A DNA stretch of 64,000 nucleotides from Mycobacterium sp. 155. GTDB lineage: Bacteria > Actinomycetota > Actinomycetes > Mycobacteriales > Mycobacteriaceae. Made by a program: the position numbers and the translations under genes. Where the stretch lies: the NCBI RefSeq assembly GCF_000373905.1, contig NZ_KB892705.1:1-64000 (forward strand). The letters run 5' to 3'. The stretch's first letter is position 1; each line of letters opens with the position of its first letter. Of this stretch, positions 18,001-26,431 are shown one piece after another. The notes under the pieces are model-generated. The model was given only the letters and a program-made list of their open reading frames with translations. It was not told the DNA's origin and made no database searches.

Positions 18001-18326
18001 CCGGCGAGTGCGTCGCGCAACCGCTGTCGGCGGGCGTCTTGATCCTCGGCGATCAGGTAGGTCTCCAGATCGTTGCGGGCCAGAGCCGGGTCGTCGAATG
18101 CGGCCAGGGCGCACACCATCTGATCGCGGACCCGCTCCCGAAGCTCCTGGCTGGCGGCCCGACCGAATGTGATGAGCAGCATCTGGTCCAGCGTCGCGGC
18201 GCCCTCGGCGACGAACCGGGTGACCAGACCGGCCAGCGCGAACGTCTTACCGGTCCCGGCACTGGCCTCCAGCACCGTGGTGGTGTTGCGGCTCGGCAGC
18301 GGCCCGAGCAGGTCGAAAACCTTCAC
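15030..18326 (-). CDS. recB: RecBCD beta subunit, helicase-nuclease RecB
   Basis: 3'-5' helicase and nuclease subunit of RecBCD. About 1098 residues from GTG 18326, which overlaps the recC stop as GTGA and has AAAGG eight bases upstream; sequence further upstream in this frame belongs to recC. Walker A motif EASAGTGKTFALAGL, DEAD-like box VMVDEFQDTDPVQW, GDPKQAIYAFRGGDI, and SKGLQYPIVYLPF are present. The C-terminal nuclease motif VVVDYKTNWLG is intact, so nuclease activity is expected. Coupled at both ends to recC and recD. Confidence 0.96.
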   Translation of the reverse strand: MKVFDLLGPLPSRNTTTVLEASAGTGKTFALAGLVTRFVAEGAATLDQMLLITFGRAASQELRERVRDQMVCALAAFDDPALARNDLETYLIAEDQDARRQRLRDALAGFDGATIATTHQFCQIVLKSLGVAGDSDSGVTLVESLDNLVTEIVDDLYLSRFGTQRDHPVLDYAAALRLARTVVANPATELRPADPDPDSPAAVRLSFARDVLAELEIRKRRRGVLGYDDLLTRLADALTPRPPRVRGEPDDSPARMRMHQRWPVVMVDEFQDTDPVQWQVIERAFSGHSTLILIGDPKQAIYAFRGGDIDTYLRAAATAGDKQTLGTNWRSDSALVDRLQVVLRGAQLGGSDIVVHDVQAHHQGHRLTGAPHNDPFRLRVVTRKGNDSKTIPIDRLRTHIGRDLAADIGSLLAGGASFNGRPVQARDIAVITETHKDARACHSALLAAGIPAVYTGDSDVFSSEAAEDWLYLLEAFDQPHRTGLVRAAAATVFFGETAESLAAGGDALTDRVADTLRTWTGHARERGVAAIFEAAQLAGMGRRVLSWEGGERLMTDLAHMTQLLADTAHREGFGLSALRDWLRTQRSEAGGETERNRRLDSDAAAVQIMTVWVSKGLQYPIVYLPFTFNRYVPEPDLILFHDDGVRCLHIGGDDLSSSRAGDPAVARAGRAEAAADDSRLTYVAMTRAQSQVVAWWAPSRDEPNGGLSRLLRGRRPGESTVPDKCVPAKIGDAEAMDRLRAWADAGGPVIEESVIEGFTPVLALAPPDHLATRHFHRAIDTSWRRTSYSGLLRAADDSGVTSEPEVTELDDEVDVVDEVPVVPATTGSDVPSPMAQLPTGAAFGSLVHAVLETADPFAADLGAELAAQIRAHAARWPVEVTVDDLATALVPMHDTPLGPLAPGVTLRQIGLRDRLRELDFEFPMAGGDLRSGEFARLADVGALLSTHLPADDPMARYSERLSSGALGNQPLRGYLSGSIDAVLRIGSRFVVVDYKTNWLGTGDAELTAADYTRDRMAEAMLHSDYPLQALLYSVVLHRFLSWRLPGYDPATHLGGVLYLFVRGMCGAATPVVDGHPAGVFSWEPPAELVVAVSELLDA

Positions 18327-21300
18327 CGTGTTGACCTTTCGGCCCGCAGCATGGGTAACCACAGTCGGGCGGCGTAGGCGCCGAGCCGGTGGCTTTCGCC
18401 TGCGACCTCCTCGCCGGGACGCAGCGGTTGCATCAGATCCCGCAACCAGGCGTCGCGACCCCAGGCCTGTACGTGCGCGGGCTGCTGGTCCTCGCCGGGA
18501 TAATTGCCGCTGCGCCAACGGTATCCGGCGGCCCGTTCCGGATCGTCGCCGGTGTGCCGCGCCACGGCCCAGGCATAGGACGTCTTCACCGGCAGCGGCA
18601 GCGGTTCCCGGCGGCCCGCGTCGTAGATCCGCACCAGGTCGACCAGCAGCTCGACCGGGTTGACGGGAGTGCCAAGCCCCTCGGCGCGGGGTGTGGTGCC
18701 GCGTTTCGGACGGCCGATGCACACCGCCGAGAAATCCCGGGCGGGGTACTGAGCGGCCAACGCCAGCAACGGAATCCACGACTGCAGCAGGTGCTTGCCG
18801 TCGAGCTTCGAGTAGGTCACCGAGACCAAACGGTCGCCGAACACCGGAGACACGGTGCCGGTGAGCCGCCGCCCGCCGCCCAGATCGATGTCCACGTCGT
18901 AGGCCTGGGATTCCACGCCGCGGTGATGCTGCGCTTCGGCGGCCAGCGCGGTGCACTGCTCGCGGATCGCACCGGCCGTGCGCCAGCCGAGCTGCCCGGG
19001 CGGCAGGGTGCCGCGCCGCCACTCGGCCTGTTGGGCATCGGCCGGTTCCATGCCGCGCAGCATGTCGTGCAACATGCGGTCGCCGACTGTCCACTCCTCC
19101 AACGCGCCGATGTCGACGGGCATGACGTCCGACACACCGTCGACCTCCCACGGCAGGGTGTAGTCCAGGGCCCGGAAGAATCCCTTGACCGGATCGTTGA
19201 AGAAGCCGACCAGATCGGCCAGCACCACATCGTCGGGCGGTGGCGGCGGCAACGGTTCGGCGAAGAACGGCGGACGCTCGGCGTGCTGACCGCTGTTGGC
19301 CTGCGCGGCTGTGAGCGCCGTCGGGTCGAACGTGAACGGTTCGCCGGGCACCAAAGCCCCCGGGATGACGTTGCGAATATCGAACGGCTGCAACGGATGA
19401 TGGGTCACAACCCGCACTGGCTGCTCGGCGGTGATGTCGAGGGTGTCGAGCAACTCGGCCAGTGGCACCGCCGGTGGGCGGGGTTGCCCGGAGTACTCGT
19501 TGGCGCCGGTGTAGGTGACGACGAGCGTTTCGGTGGCCGCGCCGATCGCGTCGAGCAGCAACTGGCGGTCCTCCGAACGGATGTCGCGCTCGCCGGTCAC
19601 CGGGTCGCGGGCCAGCGCATCGTCGCCATCGATCGCGCCCAGCCGCGGGAACACCCCGTCGTCCAAACCGACCAGGCACACCACCCGATGCGGCACCGAG
19701 CGCATCGGCACCATGGTGCACACCGTCAGCGTGCCGGTACGGAAGTTGGCGCGCGTGGGCCGCCCGGCCAGATGCCGTTGCAGCAGCGCGCGAATATCCG
19801 GCAGGCGCAACATCGTTGCGGTCTCGGCGGTCGCGAGGATGTCGTCGAACTCGCGCTGCACCTGCGCACGGGGCCAGTCCTCGTCGTCCAATGCGAGCGC
19901 GTCGATATCGGCGCCCAGTTCGGCCAGCCACTCTGCCAGCGTCTTGGTGCCGCTGAGCCCGCGCACCGCATTGTGCAGCTTCTCGACGAAGTCGGCGAAG
20001 CGGCCCGCGAGCTCCACCCGGTTGCTGCTGACGTCGTCGAGCGGCAGCGTCGTGCCCAGCCACGCATGGGAATCGTCGGACATCGCCACGCCGGCCAACA
20101 CCCGGTCGATACCGAACCGCCAGGTGTTGTGCAGGAAGTCGACGCCATAGGGCCGACGGTGCTCCTGATCGAAGCCCCAGCGGATGTTGGCTTCCCGCAC
20201 CCACGCCGTGATCGCGTCCAGATCGTCGTCGGTGAAACAGAACCGGGCCCGCACCGGAGCCGACTCGGCCAGGTTGAGCACCTCGCTCGCACCGGCCCGG
20301 CCACCGGCCAGCGTCAGCAGTCGCGCCGCCACCGACAACAGCGGATTCGTCTGCACCAAAGCACGGTCGGCGAGCCGGACCCGCAGCCGGTGCGCGGGGT
20401 GGGCGCCGTGCACCACGTCGCCGAGCCCGAACCCCGCGCTGATCAACGGCGCGTACGTCTCGATGTCGGGGCACATCACGAGGATGTCGCGCGGCTCGAG
20501 CGTCGGATCGTCGGCCAGCAGACCCAGTAGCACCTCACGCAGCACGTCGATCTGCCGGGCTGGACCGTGGCAGCTGTGCACCTGCACCGACCGGTCCTCG
20601 CGACGGTGCACCCGGCCCTGCGGGCGCACGGCATCAGCGGAGATGTCGGACTGCAGCCAGCCCAGTAGTGTGTTGGGATAGCCTGGCGCGCCGAGGTATT
20701 CATCGGTCGCGGGGGCCGGAAGTAAACGCTGCAGCTCACGCAGATCGCGGCCCAGTGTGGCCGACAACGGGTGCGCGACCGCACGGTGGCTGGTGTCCGT
20801 GCGCCGCGGCACGGCGCCCTTGTCGGCGGCCAGCGCCTGCCACAGCCGGTCACTGGGATGCGGCAGCCACAGGTGCAGGTCGTGGTGGGTGGCCAACGCG
20901 GCGAGCAACTCGATCTCGGTCACCGGCAGCCGGGTGTGGCCGAACAGGGACAGCCGATCGGGCAGCTCGCTGGGGGATTCTCGAAGCCGGGCAAGGGTTT
21001 TCGCATGCCGGATATGGGGTAGGTCGGCATCGACGCGGTTGGTGAGTGCCTCCCACAGCGGCCGCTGCCAGGAGAGGTCGTCCGGGATACCCGCCCAGTC
21101 GACCAGCAGTTGCGGGCGTTGCCGAGCGTACGACGCGAAGATCCCGGCGAGCCGTCGGGCCACCGCATAGCGACGGCCCTGCCGCAGCTCGCGTTCCTCG
21201 CCGTCCTCGAACCGGCCCAGGTGGGTAGCCAGCGTCGTGCACCACGGAGCTTCCAGGTTGTCATCGATGACGGCCAGCAATGGCCACACCATCGCCTCAG

Positions 21301-21547
21301 GCGACCACGGATCGTCATCCTGTGTCCCGGTGACCTCGGCGATCAGCGACCGTGGATTACGGAACTGCACGGCGGCGCAGACACCGAGCCGGTTGGACAA
21401 CCGCTGGCTGAGCCACCGCTCCACGCCCTTGGCCGGGACCAGCACCAGTTCTTCGGCGAACGGATCGGGCAGAGGATCAGCCAACAGGGCACCCAGCCCG
21501 TCGGCGAGCAGATCCGTGCGCTCAGCCCGGTGCAGGTGCAGTGCCAT
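18323..21547 (-). CDS. recC: RecBCD gamma subunit RecC
   Basis: 1074 residues, the usual size. RecC has an inactive helicase-nuclease fold, holds the complex together and splits the DNA strands; in E. coli it reads Chi. N-terminal MALHLHRAERTDLLADGLG, then LVPAKGVERWLSQRLSNRLG, and the conserved RDILVMCPDIETYAPLI and HHPLQPFD segments are typical. First gene of recC-recB-recD, overlapping recB by four bases. echA3 lies just upstream on the same strand with 59 bases between. Confidence 0.95.
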   Translation of the reverse strand: MALHLHRAERTDLLADGLGALLADPLPDPFAEELVLVPAKGVERWLSQRLSNRLGVCAAVQFRNPRSLIAEVTGTQDDDPWSPEAMVWPLLAVIDDNLEAPWCTTLATHLGRFEDGEERELRQGRRYAVARRLAGIFASYARQRPQLLVDWAGIPDDLSWQRPLWEALTNRVDADLPHIRHAKTLARLRESPSELPDRLSLFGHTRLPVTEIELLAALATHHDLHLWLPHPSDRLWQALAADKGAVPRRTDTSHRAVAHPLSATLGRDLRELQRLLPAPATDEYLGAPGYPNTLLGWLQSDISADAVRPQGRVHRREDRSVQVHSCHGPARQIDVLREVLLGLLADDPTLEPRDILVMCPDIETYAPLISAGFGLGDVVHGAHPAHRLRVRLADRALVQTNPLLSVAARLLTLAGGRAGASEVLNLAESAPVRARFCFTDDDLDAITAWVREANIRWGFDQEHRRPYGVDFLHNTWRFGIDRVLAGVAMSDDSHAWLGTTLPLDDVSSNRVELAGRFADFVEKLHNAVRGLSGTKTLAEWLAELGADIDALALDDEDWPRAQVQREFDDILATAETATMLRLPDIRALLQRHLAGRPTRANFRTGTLTVCTMVPMRSVPHRVVCLVGLDDGVFPRLGAIDGDDALARDPVTGERDIRSEDRQLLLDAIGAATETLVVTYTGANEYSGQPRPPAVPLAELLDTLDITAEQPVRVVTHHPLQPFDIRNVIPGALVPGEPFTFDPTALTAAQANSGQHAERPPFFAEPLPPPPPDDVVLADLVGFFNDPVKGFFRALDYTLPWEVDGVSDVMPVDIGALEEWTVGDRMLHDMLRGMEPADAQQAEWRRGTLPPGQLGWRTAGAIREQCTALAAEAQHHRGVESQAYDVDIDLGGGRRLTGTVSPVFGDRLVSVTYSKLDGKHLLQSWIPLLALAAQYPARDFSAVCIGRPKRGTTPRAEGLGTPVNPVELLVDLVRIYDAGRREPLPLPVKTSYAWAVARHTGDDPERAAGYRWRSGNYPGEDQQPAHVQAWGRDAWLRDLMQPLRPGEEVAGESHRLGAYAARLWLPMLRAERSTR

Positions 21548-21606
21548 CGCCCCCTACCTTATGGCGCGCCACCGACAGTCCTGCGCAGGGATGATGAGCC
21601 GAGCAT

Positions 21607-22305
21607 CTACCCCGCGAATTCCGTTGGCAACCCGTCGATTCCCGAGCGGATCGCGAGAATCGCGGCGGCGCGGGCCTTGAGCTTGCTGCCCACGTGTGCG
21701 CCGGCGTTCAGGGTGACTGCCGCTTCGGCGGCCACCTGCTGGGCACGGGCCAGCACCGCATCGGATTCAACGATCTCATCGAGCCAGCCGGCCGCGATTG
21801 CGGTGTCGCCGGCGAACGTCGCAGCCATCGAGATGGCGCGCTGGAACGCCGCATGCGTCAAACGCATCCGCATGATCTCGATCGCAGCGATCGGCAGCGT
21901 CATACCGATCGCCACCTCGTTGGCCTGACAGCGCGATCTCGGCGAGCCCACCCGGTGATCGGCGGACAGCAAAAGGAAAGAACCCATCGCGATGGCTGGT
22001 CCGGTCGCGGCCATGATGACCGGGACCGGGAAGGTCAGGCAGCGCAGGGCCAGCTCGAAACCGCCGGCCAGCATGGCCAGAGTCGCCTGAGCGTCGCCCG
22101 ATGCGAACACACTTAGGTCGAAGCCGCCGCTGAACACCTTCGCGTTGCCGGCCAGCACGACGGCCTTGGCACCGTCCTCCACGGTGCGGTCGAGTGCCGC
22201 GTTGATCTCGTCCTGCATGGCCGGCGAGAGCGCATTGACCTTGCCGTCGTCCAGCGTCACGGTCGCGATGGACTCATCGAGCTGGTAGCTCACCAGGCTG
22301 CTCAT
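21607..22305 (-). CDS. echA3: Enoyl-CoA hydratase/isomerase family protein EchA3
   Basis: 232 residues with the crotonase fold: VNALSPAMQDEINAALDR at the N terminus and KVFSGGFDLSVFASGDAQ for the CoA-binding oxyanion region. The second oxyanion segment reads PVIMAATGPAIAMGSFLLLSA where canonical hydratases have a GxAxGGG motif, and the usual catalytic Glu pair is not evident, so it may not be a classic hydratase. Length and position next to recC match M. tuberculosis echA3 (Rv0632c). Start at ATG 22305. Confidence 0.85.
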   Translation of the reverse strand: MSSLVSYQLDESIATVTLDDGKVNALSPAMQDEINAALDRTVEDGAKAVVLAGNAKVFSGGFDLSVFASGDAQATLAMLAGGFELALRCLTFPVPVIMAATGPAIAMGSFLLLSADHRVGSPRSRCQANEVAIGMTLPIAAIEIMRMRLTHAAFQRAISMAATFAGDTAIAAGWLDEIVESDAVLARAQQVAAEAAVTLNAGAHVGSKLKARAAAILAIRSGIDGLPTEFAG

Positions 22306-22363
22306 CGCACCGATCGTACGGGCGGCCTTGATGAGGCTTTGTGCCGCCCGAGCGGGCCAAATG

Positions 22364-23362
22364 TCAGGATGCGGCCGCGGCGAGTACTTCGGGCACCACC
22401 GGCTCGGCCTGGGCGGGTGCGGACATCAGCCGTTCGCCACGGGCCAGCCAATCGGAATCGGCCCATTCGATGCGGGCAGGCAGGCGCCGCCAGTAATGCG
22501 GGTGGGCGCGCAGATAAAGCTCGACACTGGCGTGCACTGGTGCGTCCAACTGCGGGTGCACGATGCCGAATGCCGGAGCGGTACCGGCGAGCGCGTCCAG
22601 TTCGTTGGGGCTGGAGAGCCGTTCGGATACTCGTAGCCCGGCTTCGGCAGCGCCGGAGAGTATCCAGTCCATCGCAATCTCGGCCAGCGCCCAGCACGCG
22701 CCGGTGCCGCCGGCGATGTCGCAGTGCCCGCCCCGAAACCACACCTCGTCCATCGCGCCGTGGTCACCGGCGGCCGCCGGTCGTAGTGCGTCGATAGCCA
22801 TGGCGTGCCTACCGGTTTTGACGTTGGTCAGCGGCCCGGTCCGGTGCCTCGCCCCAGGTGTGCGGACGGCATCCCACAGTCCCAAAAACCGTACGGGGAC
22901 CGTGCTTTCGGAGTCCCCGATCAGTTCGGCGGCCAGCCGGTTGACGTGCTCCCAATCCTGCCGGGTGCGCGCCGTGCGAGGCAGCGCGTAAGTGGCCAGC
23001 GCATAGGTGACCAGATCGTCGGAACGCTCGGGCAGCAAGCCGACGGACCCCAGTAAGGCCGCCAATTCACGCGCCCGGTCGCCGCCGTCGGCTCCGCCGA
23101 ACAGATAGATGGCGTCGCCGGGTTCCCAGCAGTCGCCGAGGAATCGGTAGGCCTCCAGAAGCGCGTCACGGGCGTCGGCCACCGCCGCGCCGCGGCGGCG
23201 CCGGGGGAACCTCGTTGCGCGCACCGACGTCGCACCCGAGTGGTACCAGCCGAGCTGGTCGTGGTCGATGTCCAGCAACCTGAACAACGCCTCGGTATTG
23301 GTCGCGTCGCGTGGACCGGGACGCTGATCTGTGTGGTCGAAGCACAGCACTATGTTCTTCAC
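22364..23362 (-). CDS. DUF2235 domain protein (Tle1-like hydrolase fold)
   Basis: 332 residues from GTG 23362 with GGGGG upstream. MKNIVLCFDHTDQRPGPRDA, then DWYH-type GWYHSGATSVRATRF and GDAIYLFGGADGGDRARELA are the layout of DUF2235, an alpha/beta-hydrolase domain related to type VI phospholipase effectors and to yeast and plant hydrolases. The usual nucleophile elbow GFSRGA is here GGADGGDRA, with Asp in place of Ser, so catalysis by the standard mechanism is doubtful. No signal peptide. It sits between echA3 and the glyoxalase-II-like gene; what it does is unknown. Confidence 0.65.
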   Translation of the reverse strand: MKNIVLCFDHTDQRPGPRDATNTEALFRLLDIDHDQLGWYHSGATSVRATRFPRRRRGAAVADARDALLEAYRFLGDCWEPGDAIYLFGGADGGDRARELAALLGSVGLLPERSDDLVTYALATYALPRTARTRQDWEHVNRLAAELIGDSESTVPVRFLGLWDAVRTPGARHRTGPLTNVKTGRHAMAIDALRPAAAGDHGAMDEVWFRGGHCDIAGGTGACWALAEIAMDWILSGAAEAGLRVSERLSSPNELDALAGTAPAFGIVHPQLDAPVHASVELYLRAHPHYWRRLPARIEWADSDWLARGERLMSAPAQAEPVVPEVLAAAAS

Positions 23363-23592
23363 GACGACCCCCGACTGGACGGACGAGGAAAACTCCTCAC
23401 CCAGTTTGCCGGGATTGCAAAACCCTGTCCTGAGTATCGCGCTACTCTAATTGCCCGTTCATACGGTTTCTTGACTGTGCAACTGGATGGTCAAGGAAGT
23501 CCGTCGCGGATACCCTGACATGCAGGGGGATTCGTTCGTCTCCAGTCGTGCGGCCGGTCAGATCGGTGTCGTGGAGGATATCGGCGCGGCTG

Positions 23593-24318
23593 TCAGCCAC
23601 CCATCGACATCCGCCACTGCTGCAGGTCGGAAGCCCGGTATACGTAGTTGCTGCGCTTGACATCGGCGAGCGGCGCGCTGGGTTCGGCCGAGTACCAGTG
23701 GCCGGGGAACACCGTCGGGTCGCCGGGCAGCTGCGCGAGCGCCTGCAGGCTACGAAACATGTCGTCGACGTTGCCGCCAGGAAAGTCGGTACGGCCACAG
23801 CCCTCCAGGAACAGCGTGTCGCCGGCCACCAGCCGATCGTCGAGCAGGAAGCACTGGCTACCGGGTGTGTGACCGGGCGTGTGGAGCAACTCGATGTCGA
23901 TGGCGCCGACGTTGACCTTGTCGCCATGCCGGTGCCGGGTCAGGCTGCTGAGCGGGATCCCGGTGACGCGCGAAACCCATTCGGCCTCATGGGTGTTGAC
24001 GTGTACGGGGACCTCGGTCTGGTCCAGCAGCTCGGCCAACCCCTTGAGTTCGAAGCCCATCATCGAACCGCCGACGTGATCGGGATGATGGTGGGTAACC
24101 AGCACGCCTGACAATCGCATGCCGTCCGCCTCCAACGCGTCGACCAGGTCACCCGCGGCATACGCCGGATCGACCACCACGGCCTCGCCGGTCTCGCGGT
24201 CACCGATCAGATAGGCGAAGTTGCGCATCTGCTGAGCGATCATGTCGTCCGCGGCGAAGTCGCGGCCGGACAGCAGTTGCTTGAAATAAAGGCGGTCCTG
24301 GGGCGTCGAGTTGGCCAT
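23593..24318 (-). CDS. Metallo-beta-lactamase-fold hydrolase, glyoxalase-II-like
   Basis: 241 residues from ATG 24318. The zinc-binding motif THHHPDHVGG is near residue 73, with later ligands in LLHTPGHTPGSQCFLLDDR and VAGDTLFLEGCGRTDFPGG and the final FPGHWYS histidine. This is the glyoxalase II or persulfide-dioxygenase group that hydrolyses thioesters or oxidises persulfides. M. tuberculosis Rv0634c has the same place. Mycobacteria lack glutathione, so a mycothiol substrate is likely, by inference. Divergent from nsrR. Confidence 0.85.
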   Translation of the reverse strand: MANSTPQDRLYFKQLLSGRDFAADDMIAQQMRNFAYLIGDRETGEAVVVDPAYAAGDLVDALEADGMRLSGVLVTHHHPDHVGGSMMGFELKGLAELLDQTEVPVHVNTHEAEWVSRVTGIPLSSLTRHRHGDKVNVGAIDIELLHTPGHTPGSQCFLLDDRLVAGDTLFLEGCGRTDFPGGNVDDMFRSLQALAQLPGDPTVFPGHWYSAEPSAPLADVKRSNYVYRASDLQQWRMSMGG

Positions 24319-24378
24319 CAGCCCATCATTGCAGGTCAAAAAACCGCACTTCACGCCGTGTTTAACGGCACAGCGCCA

Positions 24379-24411
24379 AAATTCGCATCCCGAATGCCGA
24401 ATTTATAGCGT
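24379..24411 (+). promoter_or_regulatory. NsrR-type operator overlapping a leaderless promoter
   Basis: AAATTCG (24379-24385) and CGAATTT (24398-24404) form a perfect 7-bp inverted repeat with 12-base spacer. TAGCGT at 24406-24411 fits the TANNNT -10 box and is followed by exactly six bases and the nsrR ATG, so the transcript should be leaderless. The palindrome covers the -35 to -15 region, where a bound repressor would block RNA polymerase. Self-repression of nsrR-hmp by NsrR is the simple reading. Confidence 0.6.
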
Positions 24412-24417
24412 GCAGGC

Positions 24418-24864
24418 ATGCACCTGACCCGGTTCACCGACCTAGGCCTGCGTGCGTTGATGCTGCTGGCGTCGGCTGAGTCGACCGGCCACCGGGTCAC
24501 CACGCGCACCATCGCGGTGAGTGTCAACGCCTCCGAACACCACGTCGCCAAAGCCGTATCGCGGCTGGCCGAGCTCGGCATGGTCCACGCCCGACGTGGA
24601 CGAGTCGGGGGACTGGTCCTCACTGACGCCGGGCGAACCGCGTCGATCGGCGCTCTGGTGCGCGAACTCGAAGACGACCGCGAGGTCATCGAATGCCGAG
24701 GCGACAACCCGTGCCCATTGATCGCGGCATGCCGGCTGCGCCGCGCGTTGGCCGACGCCAAAGAGGCGTTCTACCGCGAACTTGACCGCCATACGGTCAC
24801 CGATCTGTCGGGAGGCATCGACCTTCCGATTGTTCTGCAACTCACCGGAGAAAGGACCCAATGA
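24418..24864 (+). CDS. nsrR: Rrf2-family NO-sensing repressor NsrR
   Basis: 148 residues. Rrf2-type winged helix (MHLTRFTDLGLRALMLLASA; VNASEHHVAKAVSRLAELG). Cys93, Cys99 and Cys105 and an Asp at position 8 are exactly the ligand set reported for the [4Fe-4S] cluster of Streptomyces coelicolor NsrR, which is destroyed by nitric oxide to release repression. Its stop overlaps the hmp start (ATGATG), so the two genes are translated together. This pair has no counterpart at this spot in M. tuberculosis, so it is a local insertion or loss difference. Confidence 0.92.
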   Translation: MHLTRFTDLGLRALMLLASAESTGHRVTTRTIAVSVNASEHHVAKAVSRLAELGMVHARRGRVGGLVLTDAGRTASIGALVRELEDDREVIECRGDNPCPLIAACRLRRALADAKEAFYRELDRHTVTDLSGGIDLPIVLQLTGERTQ

Positions 24865-26099
24865 TGACCGTCACCACGCCCGAGCCCTCGGCCGTACGCG
24901 TCGAGCTCGAGCCGCACCACGCCGACATCGTCAAGGCAACGCTGCCCTTGATCGGTGCAAACATCGACGAGATCACCAAGGAGTTCTACCGTCGGCTCTT
25001 CGGCAACCACCCGGCGTTGTTGCGCAACCTGTTCAACCGCGGCAATCAGGCGCAGGGATCCCAGCAGCGCGCGCTGGCGGCATCGATCGCGACCTTCGCC
25101 GCCCATCTGGTCGACCCGGCGCTGCCGCATCCGGCGGACCTGCTGTCGCGAATCGGGCACAAGCACGCCTCGCTGGGCGTCACCCCCGAGCAGTATCCGA
25201 TCGTTCACGAGAACCTGTTCGCGGCCATCGTGGAGGTGCTGGGCGCCGATACTGTGACACCCGAGGTGGCGGCGGCCTGGGACCGCGTCTATTGGATCAT
25301 GGCCGACACCCTGATCGAGTTGGAGCGCGGGCTGTACGCCGACGCCGGTGTCGAGGTCGGTGAGGTGTTCCGCCGGATGCCGGTGATCTCCCGCATCGAC
25401 GACCCGTCAGGTGCCGTGCTCGTCACCGTCCGCTCCGCCGAATCGATGAACTTCATGCCCGGACAATATGTTTCGGTGGGTGTCACCCTGCCCGACGGGG
25501 CACGCCAGTTGCGTCAGTACAGCCTCGTCAACGACGCCGGGACGACCGATCTGACATTTGCCGTCAAGCCTGTGGACGCGATCTCCACCCAGCCCGCAGG
25601 CGAGGTGTCGAACTGGATCCGCGCCAACCTGTGCGTCGGCGACCTGCTCGATGTCACCGTGCCGTTCGGCGACCTACATGCGTCCGGAAGCGAGGGCAAG
25701 GCGCTGGTCCTGGTGTCGGCGGGCATCGGCATCACGCCGATGATCGGCATCCTGGAGCACCTCGTCGCCTCGCGGCCGGACAAGCACGTGCGGGTGCTGC
25801 ATGCCGACCGCAGTGACACCAGCCATCCCCTGCGGGAACGCCAGCACGAACTCGTCGCCGCACTGCCGAACTCCACCCTCGACGTCTGGTACGAGGACGG
25901 CGTCACGGCGGGCACGCCGGGCGTGCATCCCGGCCTGCTGAGCCTGGCGGGCATCGAGCTGCCGGTCGACGCGGAGATCTACCTGTGTGGTGGCACGGGC
26001 TTCGTCGCGGCCGTACGTGCCCAACTGGGTGACCGCGGAATCCCGCTGGAACGGGTGCACTGCGAGCTGTTCGCGCCCAACGATTGGCTGCTGGACTGA
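24861..26099 (+). CDS. hmp: Flavohemoglobin, nitric oxide dioxygenase
   Basis: 412 residues. Converts NO and O2 to nitrate with NAD(P)H. Globin domain (about 1-150) with the B10 Tyr in ITKEFYRRLF, E7 Gln region in NRGNQAQGSQQRALA and proximal His in SRIGHKHASLGVTPEQYPIV. FAD-binding RQYSLVND and NAD-binding VSAGIGITPMIG and YLCGGTGFV follow. The C-terminal CELFAP matches the flavohemoglobin ending. A ribosome binding site GGAGAAAGGA precedes ATG 24861; ATG 24864 is an equal alternative. Second gene of the nsrR-hmp operon, likely induced by NO. Confidence 0.95.
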   Translation: MMTVTTPEPSAVRVELEPHHADIVKATLPLIGANIDEITKEFYRRLFGNHPALLRNLFNRGNQAQGSQQRALAASIATFAAHLVDPALPHPADLLSRIGHKHASLGVTPEQYPIVHENLFAAIVEVLGADTVTPEVAAAWDRVYWIMADTLIELERGLYADAGVEVGEVFRRMPVISRIDDPSGAVLVTVRSAESMNFMPGQYVSVGVTLPDGARQLRQYSLVNDAGTTDLTFAVKPVDAISTQPAGEVSNWIRANLCVGDLLDVTVPFGDLHASGSEGKALVLVSAGIGITPMIGILEHLVASRPDKHVRVLHADRSDTSHPLRERQHELVAALPNSTLDVWYEDGVTAGTPGVHPGLLSLAGIELPVDAEIYLCGGTGFVAAVRAQLGDRGIPLERVHCELFAPNDWLLD

Positions 26100-26119
26100 A
26101 CCGGAATGGCAAAATGCCT

Positions 26120-26161
26120 CCCGGCAGCCGCTCTGACCTGCGGTTTGGTGCGGTTGCCGGG
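26120..26161 (+). terminator. Hairpin after hmp
   Basis: CCCGGCAGCCGC and GCGGTTGCCGGG pair over twelve positions with one mismatch, about 20 bases after the hmp stop. It ends where the tRNA promoter region begins. Confidence 0.5.
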
Positions 26162-26216
26162 TAGGCTGTACCCTCTTTAAGGCCCACGGCTTACCGCCGC
26201 GGGCCGCAGCAGATAG

Positions 26217-26289
26217 GCCCCCTTAGCTCAGTCGGTAGAGCGTTTCCATGGTAAGGAAAAGGTCAACGGTTCGATTCCGTTAGGGGGCT
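26217..26289 (+). tRNA. thrT: tRNA-Thr (GGT)
   Basis: A 73-base cloverleaf. Acceptor arms GCCCCCT and AGGGGGC pair fully, the anticodon stem TTTCC/GGAAA encloses ATGGTAA, giving anticodon GGT, and the T arm has GGTTCGATTCC. CCA is not encoded. TAGGCT at 26162-26167 is a possible -10 box. M. tuberculosis has thrT and metT at the same place upstream of rpmG. Confidence 0.95.
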
Positions 26290-26322
26290 CGGTGGTCGCG
26301 GAGCGATGCCCGTGCCTATCGG

Positions 26323-26396
26323 GGCGGTGTAGCTCAGCTGGTTAGAGCGCACGACTCATAATCGTGAGGTCGGGGGATCGAGCCCCCCCACCGCTA
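26323..26396 (+). tRNA. metT: tRNA-Met (CAT), elongator
   Basis: A 74-base cloverleaf with acceptor arms GGCGGTG and CACCGCT (first pair G-T), anticodon stem CACGA/TCGTG enclosing CTCATAA, anticodon CAT. The first base pair and D arm are those of an elongator, not initiator, tRNA. It follows tRNA-Thr by 33 bases and precedes rpmG, so the three are probably one transcript. Confidence 0.95.
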
Positions 26397-26431
26397 CAGG
26401 GACAAGTTAGACGTGAAAGAGGGCAGCTGAC

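Noticed and set aside
18327..20474. Very long recB frame reaching upstream to 20474
   Set aside because: The upstream 716 codons are out-of-frame recC sequence; the true start is GTG 18326 overlapping the recC stop.
18389..20530. 713-codon open frame antisense to recC
   Set aside because: Composition is that of an antisense shadow and recC itself is unmistakable.
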